Under the pieces are notes generated by a model. The model worked only from the letters and a program-made list of their open reading frames with translations, was not told the DNA's origin and ran no database searches. From NCBI RefSeq assembly GCF_003968755.1, contig NZ_RYDL01000010.1:51713-115712 (forward strand): a stretch of DNA of 64,000 nt. The letters are read 5' to 3'. Source of the DNA: Flavobacterium sp. RSP15 (GTDB lineage: Bacteria > Bacteroidota > Bacteroidia > Flavobacteriales > Flavobacteriaceae). Every line of letters starts with the position of its first letter. Within the stretch, counting starts at the first letter, position 1. Positions 44,183 through 54,153 of the stretch are shown piece by piece. The position numbers and the translations under genes were made by a program.

Positions 44183-46195
44183 ATGAAAAATTTACTACTA
44201 CTTTTGTTTGCACTTTTAGCTTTTGCTTCCTGCTCGAAACAGACATTAAAGAATAATGTTGCGATTACAGGAATAGATTCCAAATTGCGGCCCGGTGATA
44301 ATTTTTTTAGATATGTAAATGGTAAATGGTACGATTCGGTACCAATTCCTGCCTCCCAAACTGGAGTTGGTGCCTACATGTTTATGAATTATCCACAACG
44401 GATACGCCTACAAGGAATATTGGACAGTATTTCACAAAGCAGGAATCCTATAGGGAGCCCGGAACAGAAGGTAGCTGATTTTTATGCCTCAGGCATGGAC
44501 ACTGTAAGGATCGACGAACGCACTTACGAACCTATTAAACCACTTCTAGCCAAAATTGAAACTATCAACGACATACCGTCCTTAATGAATTTTGTGACAG
44601 GTGAAGCAAAAATGGACAATTCTTCAATTATAGCTTTTGGGGTGTCACCTGATGATAAAAATAGCAGTAGGAACATAGCACATACCTACCAAACAGGTAT
44701 TGGTTTGCCTGACAGGGACTACTATTTCAAATCAGATTCATCAACTGTTGCCATACAAGAATCATACAAAAAATACATTGCCACTTTATTTCAAAATACA
44801 GGCAGCAATGCCGAAGAGGCCAAAAAAAATGCTGATCTGGTTTATGATATTGACAAACAACTCGCCGATTCGCATAAAACAAAAGTGGAACTTCGAGATG
44901 TACAAGCTAATTATAATAAAATAGCTGTGACAGATCTTGTAAAAAGACATCCCAACATAGGTTGGGCTGATTTGCTTAATAATTTAGGTGCTCACACAGA
45001 TTCTCTTGATGTTGGCCAACCAGCCTATTATGATACCCTTAATACCCTTTTACAGACTATTCCCATCAATAATTGGAAAATTTATTTAAAAGCAAATACA
45101 ATAGCAAGATATGCAGATGATTTAAGCAAACCTTTTGTAGATGCCGCATTTGAGTACACTAAAGTACTTTCTGGTCAGGCAGTTCAAAAATCACGTGGCG
45201 AAAAGATGGCTAGTGCTGTTGATAATTACCTAGGCGAAGCCCTTGGGCAATTGTATGTAAAGAAATATTTTTCGGAGGATGCCAAGAAACGAATGTTGAT
45301 CCTGGTGAATAATGTACAAAAAGCCTACGCTGTGAGAATTGATAAGTTGGAATGGATGAGTGACGGTACAAAACAAAAAGCGAAAGAGAAACTGTTTGCG
45401 ATCACCAAGAAAATAGGATATCCAGATAAATGGAAAGATTACAAAAATGTGCATATTGCAAGAGATACATATTTTGAAAACGTCGTGTCGGCTGCTGCAG
45501 CTGGATATGAACGACAATTAGCAAAATTAGGCAAACCTGTTGATAAGGCAGAATGGTATACAACTCCTTCAACGGTTACGGCGTATAATAATCCTACGGC
45601 AAATGAGATTGTCTTTCCGGCAGGTATTTTACAAGCGCCATATTTTGATAATAATGTGGATGACGCCCTTAACTATGGAGGTATTGGAATGGTTATAGGC
45701 CATGAAATAACCCATACTTTTGATGATCAAGGCGCTCAATACGATAAAGAGGGTAACTTAAAAGACTGGTGGACAAAAGAGGATTATAAAAAATTTAAGT
45801 CAAGAATACAACAAGTTATCGATTTGTACAGTACCTATACAGTATTGGACTCTTTACACATCAAAGGCGACATGACTGTTGGTGAAAACACGGCAGATAT
45901 TGCGGGAATAGCGGTCGCTTATGATGCTTTTAAAATGACCCAACAAGGACAAGACACAAAAAAAATTGGAGGTTTTACTGCAGACCAACGCTTCTTTTTA
46001 TCTATTGCCAAAATATGGAGAGTAAAAATGAAAGACGAATACCTGCGCTTGTGGATCAATAACAATCCTCATTCCCCACCAGTTTGGCGTGTCAATGGTC
46101 CTCTAATGAATACCTCCCCTTTTTACGAAGCATTTGATGTAAAACCTGAAGATAAAATGTTTTTACCAATGAAGGATAGAATAATAATTTGGTAG
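44183..46195 (+). CDS. pepO: M13 family metallopeptidase (neprilysin/PepO-like), lipoprotein
   Basis: 670 residues with a lipoprotein signal (AFASC, Cys17). The N-terminal PepO domain begins near LRPGDNFFRYVNGKWYDS. The catalytic domain has GHEITHTFDDQGAQYDKEGN (His507, Glu508, His511), the third zinc ligand in VGENTADIAGIAVA and RVNGPLMNTSPFYEAFDV near the end. Zinc endopeptidases of this family are anchored in the outer membrane or periplasm and cut short peptides. Length fits the family. The next gene is 112 bases downstream. Confidence 0.95.
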   Translation: MKNLLLLLFALLAFASCSKQTLKNNVAITGIDSKLRPGDNFFRYVNGKWYDSVPIPASQTGVGAYMFMNYPQRIRLQGILDSISQSRNPIGSPEQKVADFYASGMDTVRIDERTYEPIKPLLAKIETINDIPSLMNFVTGEAKMDNSSIIAFGVSPDDKNSSRNIAHTYQTGIGLPDRDYYFKSDSSTVAIQESYKKYIATLFQNTGSNAEEAKKNADLVYDIDKQLADSHKTKVELRDVQANYNKIAVTDLVKRHPNIGWADLLNNLGAHTDSLDVGQPAYYDTLNTLLQTIPINNWKIYLKANTIARYADDLSKPFVDAAFEYTKVLSGQAVQKSRGEKMASAVDNYLGEALGQLYVKKYFSEDAKKRMLILVNNVQKAYAVRIDKLEWMSDGTKQKAKEKLFAITKKIGYPDKWKDYKNVHIARDTYFENVVSAAAAGYERQLAKLGKPVDKAEWYTTPSTVTAYNNPTANEIVFPAGILQAPYFDNNVDDALNYGGIGMVIGHEITHTFDDQGAQYDKEGNLKDWWTKEDYKKFKSRIQQVIDLYSTYTVLDSLHIKGDMTVGENTADIAGIAVAYDAFKMTQQGQDTKKIGGFTADQRFFLSIAKIWRVKMKDEYLRLWINNNPHSPPVWRVNGPLMNTSPFYEAFDVKPEDKMFLPMKDRIIIW

Positions 46196-46307
46196 TAACG
46201 CGACAACATCAAAGATATTTCTTAAACCTCTAACGTACATGGCTGTCAAAACACAAAAAACAGCTAGAGACTTCATAATACGATCTTGGCATTAATAAAA
46301 ACTATAA

Positions 46308-46712
46308 ATGGAAAACAGACCCAAAGTTGGCATTGGAGTAATTATAATTAAAGGCAACAAAATCCTTCTTGGCAAAAGAAAAAATACACATGGCGAAGGA
46401 AGCTGGTGCTACCCTGGAGGCCACCTAGAGTTTGGTGAGTCATGGGAAGAATGTTCCCGCAGAGAAGTCTGGGAAGAAGTAGGAATTCAAATTAAAAATC
46501 TTCGTTTTGGAACCATTACCAACGATATTTTTGAAAACGAACATAAACATTATATCACAATTAGCATGATCTCAGACTATGAATCCGGCGAAGTAAAACT
46601 TATGGAACCTGATAAATTCGACAAATGGGAATGGTTTGAATGGGATAATTTACCCTCACCACTTTTCTTACCAACAATCAACCAACTAAAAGAAGGCTTT
46701 AATCCCTTTTAA
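46308..46712 (+). CDS. NUDIX hydrolase
   Basis: 134 residues. The NUDIX box is complete: GGHLEFGESWEECSRREVWE then EVGI, giving the Glu residues for metal binding. The N-terminus (RPKVGIGVIIIKGNKILLGK) and WCYPGGH are typical of MutT-like or CTP/nucleotide pyrophosphatases, and the WFEWDNLP segment near the end is a common substrate-binding strand in the group. It hydrolyses a nucleoside diphosphate linked to some X; the exact substrate cannot be told. It follows the M13 gene by 112 bases and precedes a repeat- and IS-rich stretch. Confidence 0.92.
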   Translation: MENRPKVGIGVIIIKGNKILLGKRKNTHGEGSWCYPGGHLEFGESWEECSRREVWEEVGIQIKNLRFGTITNDIFENEHKHYITISMISDYESGEVKLMEPDKFDKWEWFEWDNLPSPLFLPTINQLKEGFNPF

Positions 46713-46768
46713 TGTCACACTGCAAAAGACAATTCCTTATCTAAATCAAAAAAAGTTTTTTTTCAAAA

Positions 46769-46812
46769 CAAACCTTTTTTAAACAAAAAACAAACCTTTT
46801 TTAAACAAAAAA
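46769..46812 (+). repeat. 22-base tandem duplication
   Basis: Two adjacent copies of a 22-base unit (CAAACCTTTTTTAAACAAAAAA), 46769-46790 and 46791-46812, are identical. This looks like a polymerase-slippage duplication in low-complexity sequence. Confidence 0.65.
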
Positions 46813-46856
46813 TAAACAGTGTGATACAATCGTAACCTCCCACAAGCACACATTTA

Positions 46857-46925
46857 TAATGAGTGCCTACTTTGACTTATAAAAACAATTCGTAGCGCTT
46901 GCAACGCAGCTTACTAAAAAGAGCC
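46857..46925 (+). repeat. Dispersed repeat, copy 2
   Basis: About 69 bases matching 35871-35938 in the same orientation at roughly 85% by eye. Copy 2 shares GAGTGCCTACTTT, CTTATAAAAA, CGTAGCGCTTGCA and CGCAGCTTACT. It lies 190 bases upstream of the IS3 remnant. Confidence 0.55.
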
Positions 46926-47117
46926 CCGTGCCCCCGCAGTTGCATTTCCTCCTTATTCCAAATATTAGACAACTAACAATCTTCCCGCGCTGTCGTAAAA
47001 TTATATTCCAAATCCTTTTTATTTATTATTGAGCGACGATTTTCTTCTCACCTCTATACTAGATGCGCAAACTTTACCCGCACAAAAAGTAAAGTATAAA
47101 AACCTTGATTTTAACTT
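46926..47117. other. Intergenic stretch upstream of the IS3 remnant
   Basis: No gene is seen. It may hold one terminal region of the degraded insertion sequence, but no inverted repeat could be fixed. Confidence 0.3.
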
Positions 47118-47626
47118 ATGCAACAAGTAAGTGAAATTTATGACAAAGATTTCAAAGAAAAAGCCATCCAATTGAGTTATGAGTGAACCAATCGATCTAA
47201 ACTAGCCAGAGAACTGGGAGTAACAGCATAGCAGTTGCACAAATGGTACAAAGAGTTCGAGGAGTTTAGAGAGGGAAGTTTTCCTGAAAAGGGAATTTAA
47301 AACTAAGTCCTGAACAAGAAAAAATTCACGAACTGGAGAAAAGACGCAAATATACAGAGCTAGAGCGCGATATATAAAAAAAGCAATCGGCATTTTTTCC
47401 AAGAGTAGTCGATGATTTATAGTTTCATAAAAAACAACGTAAAAATATTTCCGATTAAAAAGATAGATAAAGTACTACATGTTGGTTAAAAAAGTTATCA
47501 TCAATGGAAAAGTCAGTCAGTTTCAAGGCAAAAACCAAGAGCTGAGCTCGGTTCATAAAAAACAACTTCCTTCTATTTTGAATCAAAACAAGATTTGGAA
47601 GTCCAAGAATAACTCCCGAATTTTAG
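47118..47626 (+). mobile_element. Degraded IS3-family insertion sequence
   Basis: The first part reads as an IS3 OrfA (EIYDKDFKEKAIQLSYE, LARELGVTA, QLHKWYKEFEEF and an EKIHELEKR coiled part), interrupted by several stops. The second part reads as an OrfB start (IYSFIKNNVKIFPIKKIDKVL) and ends in another frame with RFGSPRITPEF, the YGSPRI motif that starts the IS3 catalytic domain. The catalytic DDE region itself is absent. At least three frameshifts or stops are present, so this is a dead fragment cut off at its 3' part. No terminal inverted repeats are evident. Confidence 0.75.
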
Positions 47627-47783
47627 CGGTGTTATTTTATTCAACCTACTTTTATAAAGATTTTTTAGTTTGAAAATCACAATTTTGCTTTCTTTTATAG
47701 ATGCTCCAATAAAAAACAATACATTAGTGAAATTAAATTTTATCAAAAAATTGTTGTAAAAAACACCTCAAACCGATCTCTTT

Positions 47784-49313
47784 ATGAAAAAAACAGTACT
47801 ATCGTTGCTCTTAGTTGGATTTTTTACGACAATGCATGCCCAACCATCAAAAACACCAGCAGCTACTCCTGCGCCAAAAGAAGAATATTCAGCTGCAAAT
47901 CTTATTTTCAATCCGGATTCGCAGGTCATAACAGAACACAGCACAACTATCAAAGGTCAAAAAGTGCCTTACAAAGCAACCACTGGGACGATGCCGGTTT
48001 GGGACGAGGATGGAAAAGCAATTGCCGGATTATTTTACACGTATTATGAGCGATCTGATGTAAAAGATCGTGCTGCCCGCCCTTTAGTCATCTCCTTTAA
48101 TGGCGGTCCAGGTTCCGCTTCGGTTTGGATGCAGATTGCTTACACGGGTCCTACTTTAATTAATATTGATGATGAAGGCTATCCGTTACAGCCTTATGGA
48201 ATCAAGGAAAATCCATATTCGATATTGGATGTCGCCGATATTGTTTTTGTAAATCCTGTTAATACCGCCTATTCAAGAGCGACAAGTAAAGAAATACCAA
48301 CCACTAAATTCTTTGGTGTAAATGCCGACATTAAATACCTTGCTGATTGGATTAATGGATTTGTATCCCGAACCAATCGTTGGGCTTCACCCAAATATCT
48401 CATTGGTGAAAGTTATGGTACTACGCGTGTTTCCGGATTGGCACTAGAATTACAAAATAGTGAATGGATGTATTTGAACGGCGTTATTTTAGTATCGCCA
48501 ACTGAATTGGGAATCACTCGTGGAGTCGCTTCTGAAGCTGCGCTGAAACTGCCTTATTTTGCTGCTACGGCTTGGTTCCATAAAAAATTACCTGCTGATT
48601 TACAGAACAAAGATTTAACGGATATGCTGCCTGAAGTAGAAGAATTCACCATAAATGAACTGCTTCCCGCAATGAGCAAAGGAGGCGCATTGGACGATCA
48701 AAAAAGAAAAGAAATCGCGTCCAAAATTGCGCGCTATTCCGGGCTTTCGGAAAAAGTGGTTTTACAAAATAATTTAGATGTTCCCTATGATTATTTCTGG
48801 AAAGAATTGTTACGCGATCAAGGATTTACCGTAGGAAGATTAGATTCTCGTTACAAAGGAATTGACCGTAAAACCGCTGGTGACAGTCCTGATTTTAATG
48901 CCGAACTTACTTCTTGGCTCCACTCCTTTACTCCTGCCATCAATATGTACTTGCGCAATAATTTGAATTACAAAACCGATTTCAAATACAATATGTTTGG
49001 TTCTGTGCGGCCTTGGAATGATTCCAATGATAAAACCGGAGAAAACCTGCGTCAAGCCATGGCTCAAAATCCGTATTTGCATGTAATGGTTCAGTCCGGC
49101 TATTATGACGGGGCTTGTGATTATTTCAACTCGAAATACAACATGTGGCAAATGGATCCAAGCGGAAGACTAAAAGATCGAATGTCCTGGAAAGGTTACA
49201 GAAGCGGGCACATGATGTATTTGAGAAAAGTAGATTTAGAAACTGCCAACGAGGATATCAGACAATTTATAAAACAATCCTTGCCGAAAGCCGGAGAGTC
49301 GGCAAAATATTAG
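47784..49313 (+). CDS. S10 family serine carboxypeptidase
   Basis: 509 residues with a signal peptide (cleavage after HAQ) and a short Pro/Ala-rich linker. The alpha/beta hydrolase core shows the oxyanion motif FNGGPGSASVWM, the nucleophile in IGESYGTTR (Ser210), and Asp and His of the triad in YYDGACDYFNS and RSGHMMYL near the C-terminus. S10 enzymes remove C-terminal residues at acidic pH and are periplasmic in Bacteroidota. The gene is monocistronic, with a hairpin terminator 18 bases beyond the stop. Confidence 0.93.
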   Translation: MKKTVLSLLLVGFFTTMHAQPSKTPAATPAPKEEYSAANLIFNPDSQVITEHSTTIKGQKVPYKATTGTMPVWDEDGKAIAGLFYTYYERSDVKDRAARPLVISFNGGPGSASVWMQIAYTGPTLINIDDEGYPLQPYGIKENPYSILDVADIVFVNPVNTAYSRATSKEIPTTKFFGVNADIKYLADWINGFVSRTNRWASPKYLIGESYGTTRVSGLALELQNSEWMYLNGVILVSPTELGITRGVASEAALKLPYFAATAWFHKKLPADLQNKDLTDMLPEVEEFTINELLPAMSKGGALDDQKRKEIASKIARYSGLSEKVVLQNNLDVPYDYFWKELLRDQGFTVGRLDSRYKGIDRKTAGDSPDFNAELTSWLHSFTPAINMYLRNNLNYKTDFKYNMFGSVRPWNDSNDKTGENLRQAMAQNPYLHVMVQSGYYDGACDYFNSKYNMWQMDPSGRLKDRMSWKGYRSGHMMYLRKVDLETANEDIRQFIKQSLPKAGESAKY

Positions 49314-49330
49314 TGGATAAAAAATTTCTA

Positions 49331-49366
49331 AAAAGGCTGTTCAAAATTATTTTGAACAGCCTTTTT
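49331..49366 (+). terminator. Terminator after the S10 peptidase gene
   Basis: Arms at 49331-49346 and 49350-49365 pair perfectly over 16 bases around a three-base loop, with T-tract at the end. Confidence 0.85.
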
Positions 49367-49442
49367 TATTTTTTACATATACATTGGCTAATATAAAATA
49401 CGTAACGGCATTTATGGGTGAAACAAAACCTATTTTTGTGAC

Positions 49443-50633
49443 GTGAAAAAATCAGTTTCAATTATTGGAGGAGGACCCGCAGCACTTATACTGGCTGCAT
49501 TATTGGATTGTGAGAAATTCAAGGTTACAGTCTACGAAAAAAACAAAACACTGGGAAGGAAATTTTTGGTGGCCGGAAAAGGGGGATTTAACCTCACCCA
49601 TTCGGAACCCATTGCTGAATTGATTGCACGCTATACACCACCTCATTTTTTGGAAAAAGCATTGCTTGATTTTGATAATGAAGACTTTAGACAGTGGATA
49701 GATACCATCGGTATCCCAACCTATATTGGCAGTAGCAAACGAGTATATCCTGAAAGTGGCATCAAACCCATAACAGTACTCAACGCAATTCTGGCTGTTT
49801 TGACTAAGCAAGGGGTCGCTATTCAATACCAACACACCTGGACGGGCTGGAGGAACAAAGATGACATCGTTTTCAATACAGATACAGCAATAAAATCCGA
49901 CTACACCATTTTTGCCCTGGGCGGTGGTAGCTGGAAGATCACCGGTTCTGATGGTGCCTGGCTAGATTTATTTGCAAGGAAAAATATTCCTATCGTTGCT
50001 TTTCAATCTTCGAATTGTGCGTATCGGGTGAACTGGCCGGAAGATTTCATCTTGGAACATGAAGGCAGTCCGCTTAAAAATATTGCGATTAGCTGTTTGA
50101 ATAAAAGACAAAAAGGCGAAGCGGTTATCACACGTTTTGGTTTAGAAGGAAATGCTATTTATGCTCTTAGTCCACACATTCGGGAAGAATTGGAAAGTCA
50201 ACAAAAAGCTACAATTTTCCTAGATCTCAAACCAACCTTATGTCATGAAGATTTGCTTGACAAAATTAGAAAATCAACTTTTAAAAAGACGAGCGAAACA
50301 TTACAGAAAGAAGTAAAATTGAGTCCCGCTCAAATTGGACTTTTGAAAAAATACCTTTCGAAAGAAATCTACTTGAATCCAGAATTATTGGCTCAAAATA
50401 TTAAAAAATTAAGCCTCGAAATTACCGGTGCTGCGTTATTGAACGATGCGATATCAACGACAGGCGGTATCCAACTGAATGCTGTGGACGAAAATTTTCA
50501 ACTAAAAGATAAAAAAAGTAATTATTGCATTGGTGAAATGCTCGACTGGGATGCACCTACCGGCGGCTATCTCTTGCAAGCTTGTTTTAGTATGGGAATG
50601 CACCTCGCGCGCCACTTAAACAGTCTTTCTTAG
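49443..50633 (+). CDS. TIGR03862/HI0933-type flavoprotein (NAD(P)/FAD-dependent oxidoreductase)
   Basis: 396 residues from a GTG start. It has the FAD motif SIIGGGPAALILAALLDCEK and RKFLVAGKGGFNLTHSEP, followed by FALGGGSWKITGSDGAWLD. The second FAD contact is in CIGEMLDWDAPTGGYLLQAC near the C-terminus. The pattern matches the HI0933/BaiN-like flavoproteins and in particular the TIGR03862 group, whose reaction is not established. It is monocistronic, followed convergently by DUF3037. GTG start choice rests on the immediate Rossmann start. Confidence 0.88.
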   Translation: MKKSVSIIGGGPAALILAALLDCEKFKVTVYEKNKTLGRKFLVAGKGGFNLTHSEPIAELIARYTPPHFLEKALLDFDNEDFRQWIDTIGIPTYIGSSKRVYPESGIKPITVLNAILAVLTKQGVAIQYQHTWTGWRNKDDIVFNTDTAIKSDYTIFALGGGSWKITGSDGAWLDLFARKNIPIVAFQSSNCAYRVNWPEDFILEHEGSPLKNIAISCLNKRQKGEAVITRFGLEGNAIYALSPHIREELESQQKATIFLDLKPTLCHEDLLDKIRKSTFKKTSETLQKEVKLSPAQIGLLKKYLSKEIYLNPELLAQNIKKLSLEITGAALLNDAISTTGGIQLNAVDENFQLKDKKSNYCIGEMLDWDAPTGGYLLQACFSMGMHLARHLNSLS

Positions 50634-50639
50634 ATTTTA

Positions 50640-51023
50640 TTACAACACCATTTCTTCAAACAAGCGTTGTGTTGTTTGTTCTAAATCATCACACAATCCT
50701 GGATGTGGTCTTGAGGTTTGAATGGCGGAACTGCGAAGTGCTGTTAACCACCGGAAACGCGATGGAATATCAAATTGTCCTATTGGTCCTCCTGATTTTT
50801 CGCCATGCGCTACTTTGGCAAATGCCTGTATATTTAAATGCAGTTGTTCAACATCCAAATCATCTGAAAAAACTTGGAGTTTGGATTCATTTACTGCATA
50901 CAAAACCTTGATGAATTTTGCTTTTTTACAAAAAAGAATAATACCCACATTGAGGAATTCTTCGCGTTCTACCCTTGGCACAACCCGGATTACGGCATAC
51001 TCATATAAGTGCTTTTCTTGCAT
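50640..51023 (-). CDS. DUF3037 family protein
   Basis: 127 residues matching DUF3037: YEYAVIRVVPRVEREEFLNV then GIILFCKKAKFIKVLYAVN, a helical middle, and the SRFRWLTALRSSAIQTSRPH and GLCDDLEQTTQRLFEEMV end. The family has no assigned activity. It nearly always sits beside a HipA-like kinase gene in Bacteroidota and other phyla, as it does here with a 23-base overlap, so the two probably form a complex or act in one pathway. Confidence 0.88.
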   Translation of the reverse strand: MQEKHLYEYAVIRVVPRVEREEFLNVGIILFCKKAKFIKVLYAVNESKLQVFSDDLDVEQLHLNIQAFAKVAHGEKSGGPIGQFDIPSRFRWLTALRSSAIQTSRPHPGLCDDLEQTTQRLFEEMVL

Positions 51024-51795
51024 TTTGTGCTTCGTTTATAAAAATTTCGGAATGGTTCAAACGCGTTATTAAAAACTGAAAATAGACTTCCCGAATTGCA
51101 TCCGGAGTTTCATCGGTATCTTCCCAATGGAGCCATACTTCCGGAATCAGATTCACGATATTTTGCAATACATCGTCAGTCATTATTTTTTTGAATGCTA
51201 CATCAGTTTCTATTAATAAAGAAGCCTGAGGCAACAAAACATGGTCTTTAATCAGTGCAAAAGGACTTTGTGCTTGCTTTTCCCAATTGGTCCACGAATG
51301 ATGAAAATAAAGACTTGCGCCGTGATCGATCAACCATAATTCTTTATGCCAGATCAACATATTGGTGTTTCTAAACGTTCGGTCTACATTGGTAATAAAA
51401 GCATCCAACCAAACAATTTGGGATGCTAATTTTGGCTCTACTAAAGTGACAACAGGATCAAAATTTATGGCTCCCGATAAATAATGCAATGCCAAGTTAA
51501 GTCCTTGACTGCCTTGAAGCAAGTCCTGAATTTCTTCATCGCCTTCGGAACGTCCAAAAGCTTCGTCGAGATTTGCAAAAACGAGTTCTGGCATTTTTAG
51601 ATTTAAAACACGGGCAATTTCTCCACCTATTAATTCGGCAATTAAGGCTTTTACACCGTGTCCAGCACCTTTAAATTTCAATACGTATTTAAAATCATCA
51701 TCGGCTTCCGCCAAAGCTGGCAAGGAACCACCTTCGCGCAATGGTGTGATGTATCTGGTCACATTGACCGTTCTTAAAAGAGGTATTTTTTTCAT
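51001..51795 (-). CDS. HipA-like kinase (DUF3037 partner)
   Basis: 264 residues, about half the size of toxin HipA. ATP-binding and kinase-like features include DDFKYVLKFKGAGHGVKALI (phosphate loop and lysine), LIAELIGGEIARVLNL, then WLDAFITNVDRTFRNTNMLI (catalytic-loop Asp-Arg-Asn pattern) and ELWLIDHGASLYFH (metal-binding DHG-like motif). It belongs to the short HipA-like group found with DUF3037. HipA kinases phosphorylate translation factors; the target of this group is unknown. The orphan HipB-like regulator at 19683 is too far away to be assumed its partner. Confidence 0.85.
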   Translation of the reverse strand: MKKIPLLRTVNVTRYITPLREGGSLPALAEADDDFKYVLKFKGAGHGVKALIAELIGGEIARVLNLKMPELVFANLDEAFGRSEGDEEIQDLLQGSQGLNLALHYLSGAINFDPVVTLVEPKLASQIVWLDAFITNVDRTFRNTNMLIWHKELWLIDHGASLYFHHSWTNWEKQAQSPFALIKDHVLLPQASLLIETDVAFKKIMTDDVLQNIVNLIPEVWLHWEDTDETPDAIREVYFQFLITRLNHSEIFINEAQNARKALI

Positions 51796-51872
51796 AATTT
51801 AAAGTGGTTAAGCTAATTTGCTCGGTTACAAACTTACAAATAAGTGGGGTAAAATTCATTTAGGTACGCGAT

Positions 51873-52727
51873 TTACTCCAATTTTTCTAAACTCAAAAAA
51901 GCTTTCCCAATATTTGCAATTACATCTGAAGCGATAAAAGATTGATAACTGGTTTCTGACAAAGCAATATCCGCGGTTAATCCGTGAAGATACACGCCAA
52001 GAATTGCGGCACTAATGGGTTCATAGGCTTGTGCCAAGAGACTTGTAATCATTCCCGTCAAAACATCACCAGTTCCAGCGGTTGCAAGCGCAGCATTTCC
52101 GGAGGTATTTTCATATACCGTTTCACCATCAATGATTCGGGTGGGTGCGCCTTTCATAACGATTATAATTTCGTGTTGTTTGGAGAAAGAGATTGCTTTA
52201 TTCATTTTTTCTTCTTCGAAATGCCATTTTCCAATTAATCGTTCCAGTTCTTTGGGATGTGGCGTTAAGATTGTTTTGGGCGGTACTAAAGAAAACCATT
52301 CGTTGTTTTGGGATAAAATATTCAGTGCATCGGCATCGATCACTAAAGGCGTTTTATTTGTTTTTAAAAACTGATGCAGCGCATTTTGGGTTTCTACGGC
52401 CTGACCCAATCCAGGACCAATTCCGATGGCTTGTGGTGTAATGTCGAAAGTAATATTGGAAATTGATTTCTCCTGATTGTCAGTTAAAACCATGACTTCT
52501 GGGATTGAAATTTGTAAAATATCGTACCCACATTTCGGAATAAAAACCGTGACTAATCCGCAGCCGGTTTTCAAAGCCGCTTTAGAGGATAAGCTCACTG
52601 CTCCTATTTTGCCGTAACTTCCGCCAATGATTAAAGCGTGTCCTTGAATACCTTTGTGGGTATGTTTGTCTGATTGTTTGAAGCGTTTTAGAATTTCTTT
52701 TTGGTCAATATTAATAGGATTCGTCAT
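51873..52727 (-). CDS. nnrD: ADP- or ATP-dependent NAD(P)H-hydrate dehydratase
   Basis: 284 residues of the ribokinase-like fold. Motifs are [20 protein letters not shown] at the N-terminus, the [12 protein letters not shown] strand, and the C-terminal [20 protein letters not shown] with the catalytic Asp in GTGD. The enzyme repairs damaged hydrated NAD(P)H (NADHX) in the cytosol. In many bacteria this domain is fused to the NnrE epimerase; here only the dehydratase half is encoded, and no NnrE gene is in the window. Divergent from gcvT. Confidence 0.93.
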   Translation of the reverse strand: MTNPINIDQKEILKRFKQSDKHTHKGIQGHALIIGGSYGKIGAVSLSSKAALKTGCGLVTVFIPKCGYDILQISIPEVMVLTDNQEKSISNITFDITPQAIGIGPGLGQAVETQNALHQFLKTNKTPLVIDADALNILSQNNEWFSLVPPKTILTPHPKELERLIGKWHFEEEKMNKAISFSKQHEIIIVMKGAPTRIIDGETVYENTSGNAALATAGTGDVLTGMITSLLAQAYEPISAAILGVYLHGLTADIALSETSYQSFIASDVIANIGKAFLSLEKLE

Positions 52728-53012
52728 GGAAATTTATTTGTTTAAAATTACGACTTTAATAGGAAACAAATTCGTTATTTGAACCGAAATTCCCTAGCCC
52801 TGATTATAACGGAAATCCTTATTATACGCCTTTTTGGCGAATAATAAGATTGCAGTGAAAAGCAGGAAATAGCTCCTAAAAAAACTTATGATAAATGATA
52901 TGGTACGTGTTGTTCCGAAAACGTTTGAAACTTTAAACTTTGCTTCGCTCTGCCTTTGTCACCCGAAATAAAATCAATAAATTAGCAAAATTAAATTTTA
53001 TAGAAAAACACA

Positions 53013-54095
53013 ATGAAAAATACTGCGCTTACGCACATACACGAGAGTTTGGGAGCAAAAATGCTACCGTTTGCCGGATACAATATGCCCATTTTATATG
53101 AAGGAGTGAATGCGGAACATGAAACGGTGCGCAATGCCGTGGGTGTTTTTGACGTTTCTCACATGGGTGAATTCCTGCTTACGGGTCCAAATGCATTGGC
53201 TTTAATTCAGAAAGTGACTACGAATGACGCTTCGACTTTGACTATCGGAAAAGCGCAATATTCTTGTTTGCCAAATAATGATGGTGGAATTGTAGATGAT
53301 TTGCTTGTTTATAAAATGAAAGATGAGCAGTATTTATTAGTAGTAAATGCGTCGAATATTGAGAAAGATTGGGATTGGATTTCGGCTCAAAATGATTTGG
53401 GTGTGGAGATGAAAAACCTTTCGGATGATTATTCATTATTGGCAATTCAAGGGCCAAAAGCGGTTGAAGCAATGCAATCGTTGACTTCAAAAGATTTATC
53501 TGCGATTCCGTATTACCATTTTGAAGTGGGTGAATTTGCGGGTATCAAAGATGTAATTATTTCGGCTACAGGATATACTGGTTCTGGAGGTTTTGAAATT
53601 TATTGCAAAAATTCAGAAGTAGAACAAATTTGGACTAAAGTTTTTGAAGCAGGTGCAGCATTTGGAATCAAGCCAATTGGTCTTGCAGCTCGTGACACGT
53701 TGCGATTGGAAATGGGTTTCTGTTTGTACGGAAATGACATTAATGACACGACTTCGCCACTGGAAGCTGGTTTGGGATGGATTACAAAGTTCACAAAAGA
53801 ATTCACGAATTCAGAAAATCTGAAAAAACAAAAAGAAGCGGGTGTTTCTAAAAAACTGGTTGCTTTTGAAATGCAGGAACGTGCGGTGCCAAGACACGAT
53901 TACGAAATTGTAGATGCAACAGGAAATGTAATCGGAATTGTAACTTCGGGAACGATGTCACCTTCAATGAATAAAGGAATAGGAATGGGGTATGTAACTT
54001 CAGAAAACAGTGCTTTGGAAAGCGATATCTTTATCCGAATCCGTAAAAATGACGTCCCTGCCAAAGTGGTAAAATTACCTTTTTACAAGAAATAA
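53013..54095 (+). CDS. gcvT: Glycine cleavage system T protein (aminomethyltransferase)
   Basis: 360 residues, usual length. Motifs are [36 protein letters not shown], and a folate-binding [20 protein letters not shown]. The C-terminal part has [20 protein letters not shown]. It transfers the methylene of glycine to tetrahydrofolate with the H and P proteins, which are not in the window. Start at 53013 fits the family. It is 58 bases upstream of yebC but that gene has its own promoter. Confidence 0.96.
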   Translation: MKNTALTHIHESLGAKMLPFAGYNMPILYEGVNAEHETVRNAVGVFDVSHMGEFLLTGPNALALIQKVTTNDASTLTIGKAQYSCLPNNDGGIVDDLLVYKMKDEQYLLVVNASNIEKDWDWISAQNDLGVEMKNLSDDYSLLAIQGPKAVEAMQSLTSKDLSAIPYYHFEVGEFAGIKDVIISATGYTGSGGFEIYCKNSEVEQIWTKVFEAGAAFGIKPIGLAARDTLRLEMGFCLYGNDINDTTSPLEAGLGWITKFTKEFTNSENLKKQKEAGVSKKLVAFEMQERAVPRHDYEIVDATGNVIGIVTSGTMSPSMNKGIGMGYVTSENSALESDIFIRIRKNDVPAKVVKLPFYKK

Positions 54096-54100
54096 AATCA

Positions 54101-54131
54101 TTGGATAAAGTTTAGAATAACTGTATTTTTG
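54101..54131 (+). promoter_or_regulatory. Promoter of the YebC-family gene
   Basis: TTG at 54101-54103 and TATTTTTG at 54124-54131 with a 20-base spacer give a canonical Bacteroidota promoter, 23 bases before the yebC start. Confidence 0.75.
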
Positions 54132-54153
54132 CAGTTCAAAATAAGAAATAGAA

